A stretch of 5,910 nt of DNA from an uncultured Eubacteriales bacterium (GTDB taxonomy: Bacteria > Bacillota > Clostridia > Oscillospirales > Feifaniaceae), in NCBI GenBank assembly GCA_902474785.1, contig CABRXB010000083.1:1-5910 (forward strand), written 5' to 3'. Below are positions 5,780 to 5,910 of this stretch, piece after piece. The stretch's first letter is position 1; each line of letters begins with the position of its first letter. Made by a program: the position numbers and the translations under genes. The notes under the pieces were generated by a model. That model saw only the letters and a list, made by a program, of their open reading frames with translations, ran no database searches and was not told the origin of the DNA.

Positions 5780-5910
5780 TCAACCTCCCGTTGATTCTCC
5801 CAGAACCACGTTGAGCTCGATATACTCCCCATCGCGGTAGACGGTGAGCGTCACGGTGTCGCCGGGGTTATATTTGTCCTTCTCATTGGTCAGGGCGCTC
5901 ATGCTGGTGG
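5780..5910 (-). CDS. C-terminal end of a HtrA-like (S1C) serine protease, PDZ domain (5' part outside window)
   Basis: Only the last 43 codons are present, read from the right edge to a TGA. The visible segment TSMSALTNEKDKYNPGDTVT, followed by LTVYRDGEYIELNVVLGES, matches the end of a PDZ domain in Gram-positive HtrA/DegP-type proteases: the loop between the ligand-binding helix and the final strands, with the hallmark PGD and YRDG. HtrA proteases are extracytoplasmic quality-control enzymes. The catalytic domain cannot be seen, so another PDZ protein (for example a C-terminal processing peptidase) is not excluded, although ending right after the PDZ fits HtrA. Its 3' end contains the ribosome binding site of the downstream regulator gene, suggesting one transcript. 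Confidence 0.68.
   Translation of the reverse strand, partial: TSMSALTNEKDKYNPGDTVTLTVYRDGEYIELNVVLGESTGG
5784..5789 (-). promoter_or_regulatory. Ribosome binding site of the Crp/Fnr gene, supports GTG start
   Basis: GGGAGG on the minus strand, 8 nt before the GTG at 5775 and inside the last codons of the upstream protease gene. It decides the start and implies that translation of the two genes may be coupled. Confidence 0.75.

Noticed and set aside
5776..5832. Longer regulator start at the ATG at 5832
   Set aside because: It would overlap the protease coding sequence by over 50 bases and lacks its own ribosome binding site; GTG at 5775 has GGGAGG at 8 nt.

Overview
The window reads as chromosomal DNA from a fermentative anaerobe, most likely a GC-rich member of the Clostridia (Bacillota). 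The evidence is an [FeFe]-hydrogenase maturation GTPase (HydF), a single-chain pyruvate carboxylase, a Crp/Fnr regulator with the DRSALSREL recognition helix common in Clostridia, strong AGGAGG-type ribosome binding sites, and TTG and GTG starts. The placement is inferred from protein character only. Every gene I support lies on the minus strand, so transcription runs from high to low coordinates. I see no mobile element, tRNA, rRNA or CRISPR array.

Layout in transcription order. At 5780-5910 is the C-terminal end of an HtrA-like serine protease (end of its PDZ domain). Four bases later a 224-residue Crp/Fnr-family regulator begins (5101-5775); its ribosome binding site lies inside the protease gene, so the two are probably co-transcribed. 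A perfect 16-bp hairpin follows (5053-5089). Next is a compact control region for hydF: a 12-bp perfect palindrome (5039-5050), an extended -10 promoter (5010-5018) and a leader of about 118 nt with two hairpins. hydF occupies 3686-4885. A 305-base gap (3381-3685) holds a probable hydF terminator, a C/G-run hairpin and a weak candidate promoter. The pyruvate carboxylase gene starts at a TTG at 3380 and runs off the left edge, lacking only about the last 15-20 residues.

How the genes may work together: pyruvate carboxylase makes oxaloacetate from pyruvate, while HydF helps assemble the H-cluster of the hydrogenase that disposes of electrons from pyruvate oxidation. Both therefore sit around the pyruvate/redox node of fermentation. 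The most interesting point is the control region. The palindrome upstream of hydF is centred exactly 41.5 bases before the start site predicted from the -10 box, the classic position for a Crp/Fnr activator, and a Crp/Fnr gene is next door. This suggests local activation of hydrogenase maturation by that regulator. It is an inference from geometry, not demonstrated.

No wholly new system is evident. The genes belong to known families, and the novelty, if any, lies in regulation and in a few altered motifs.
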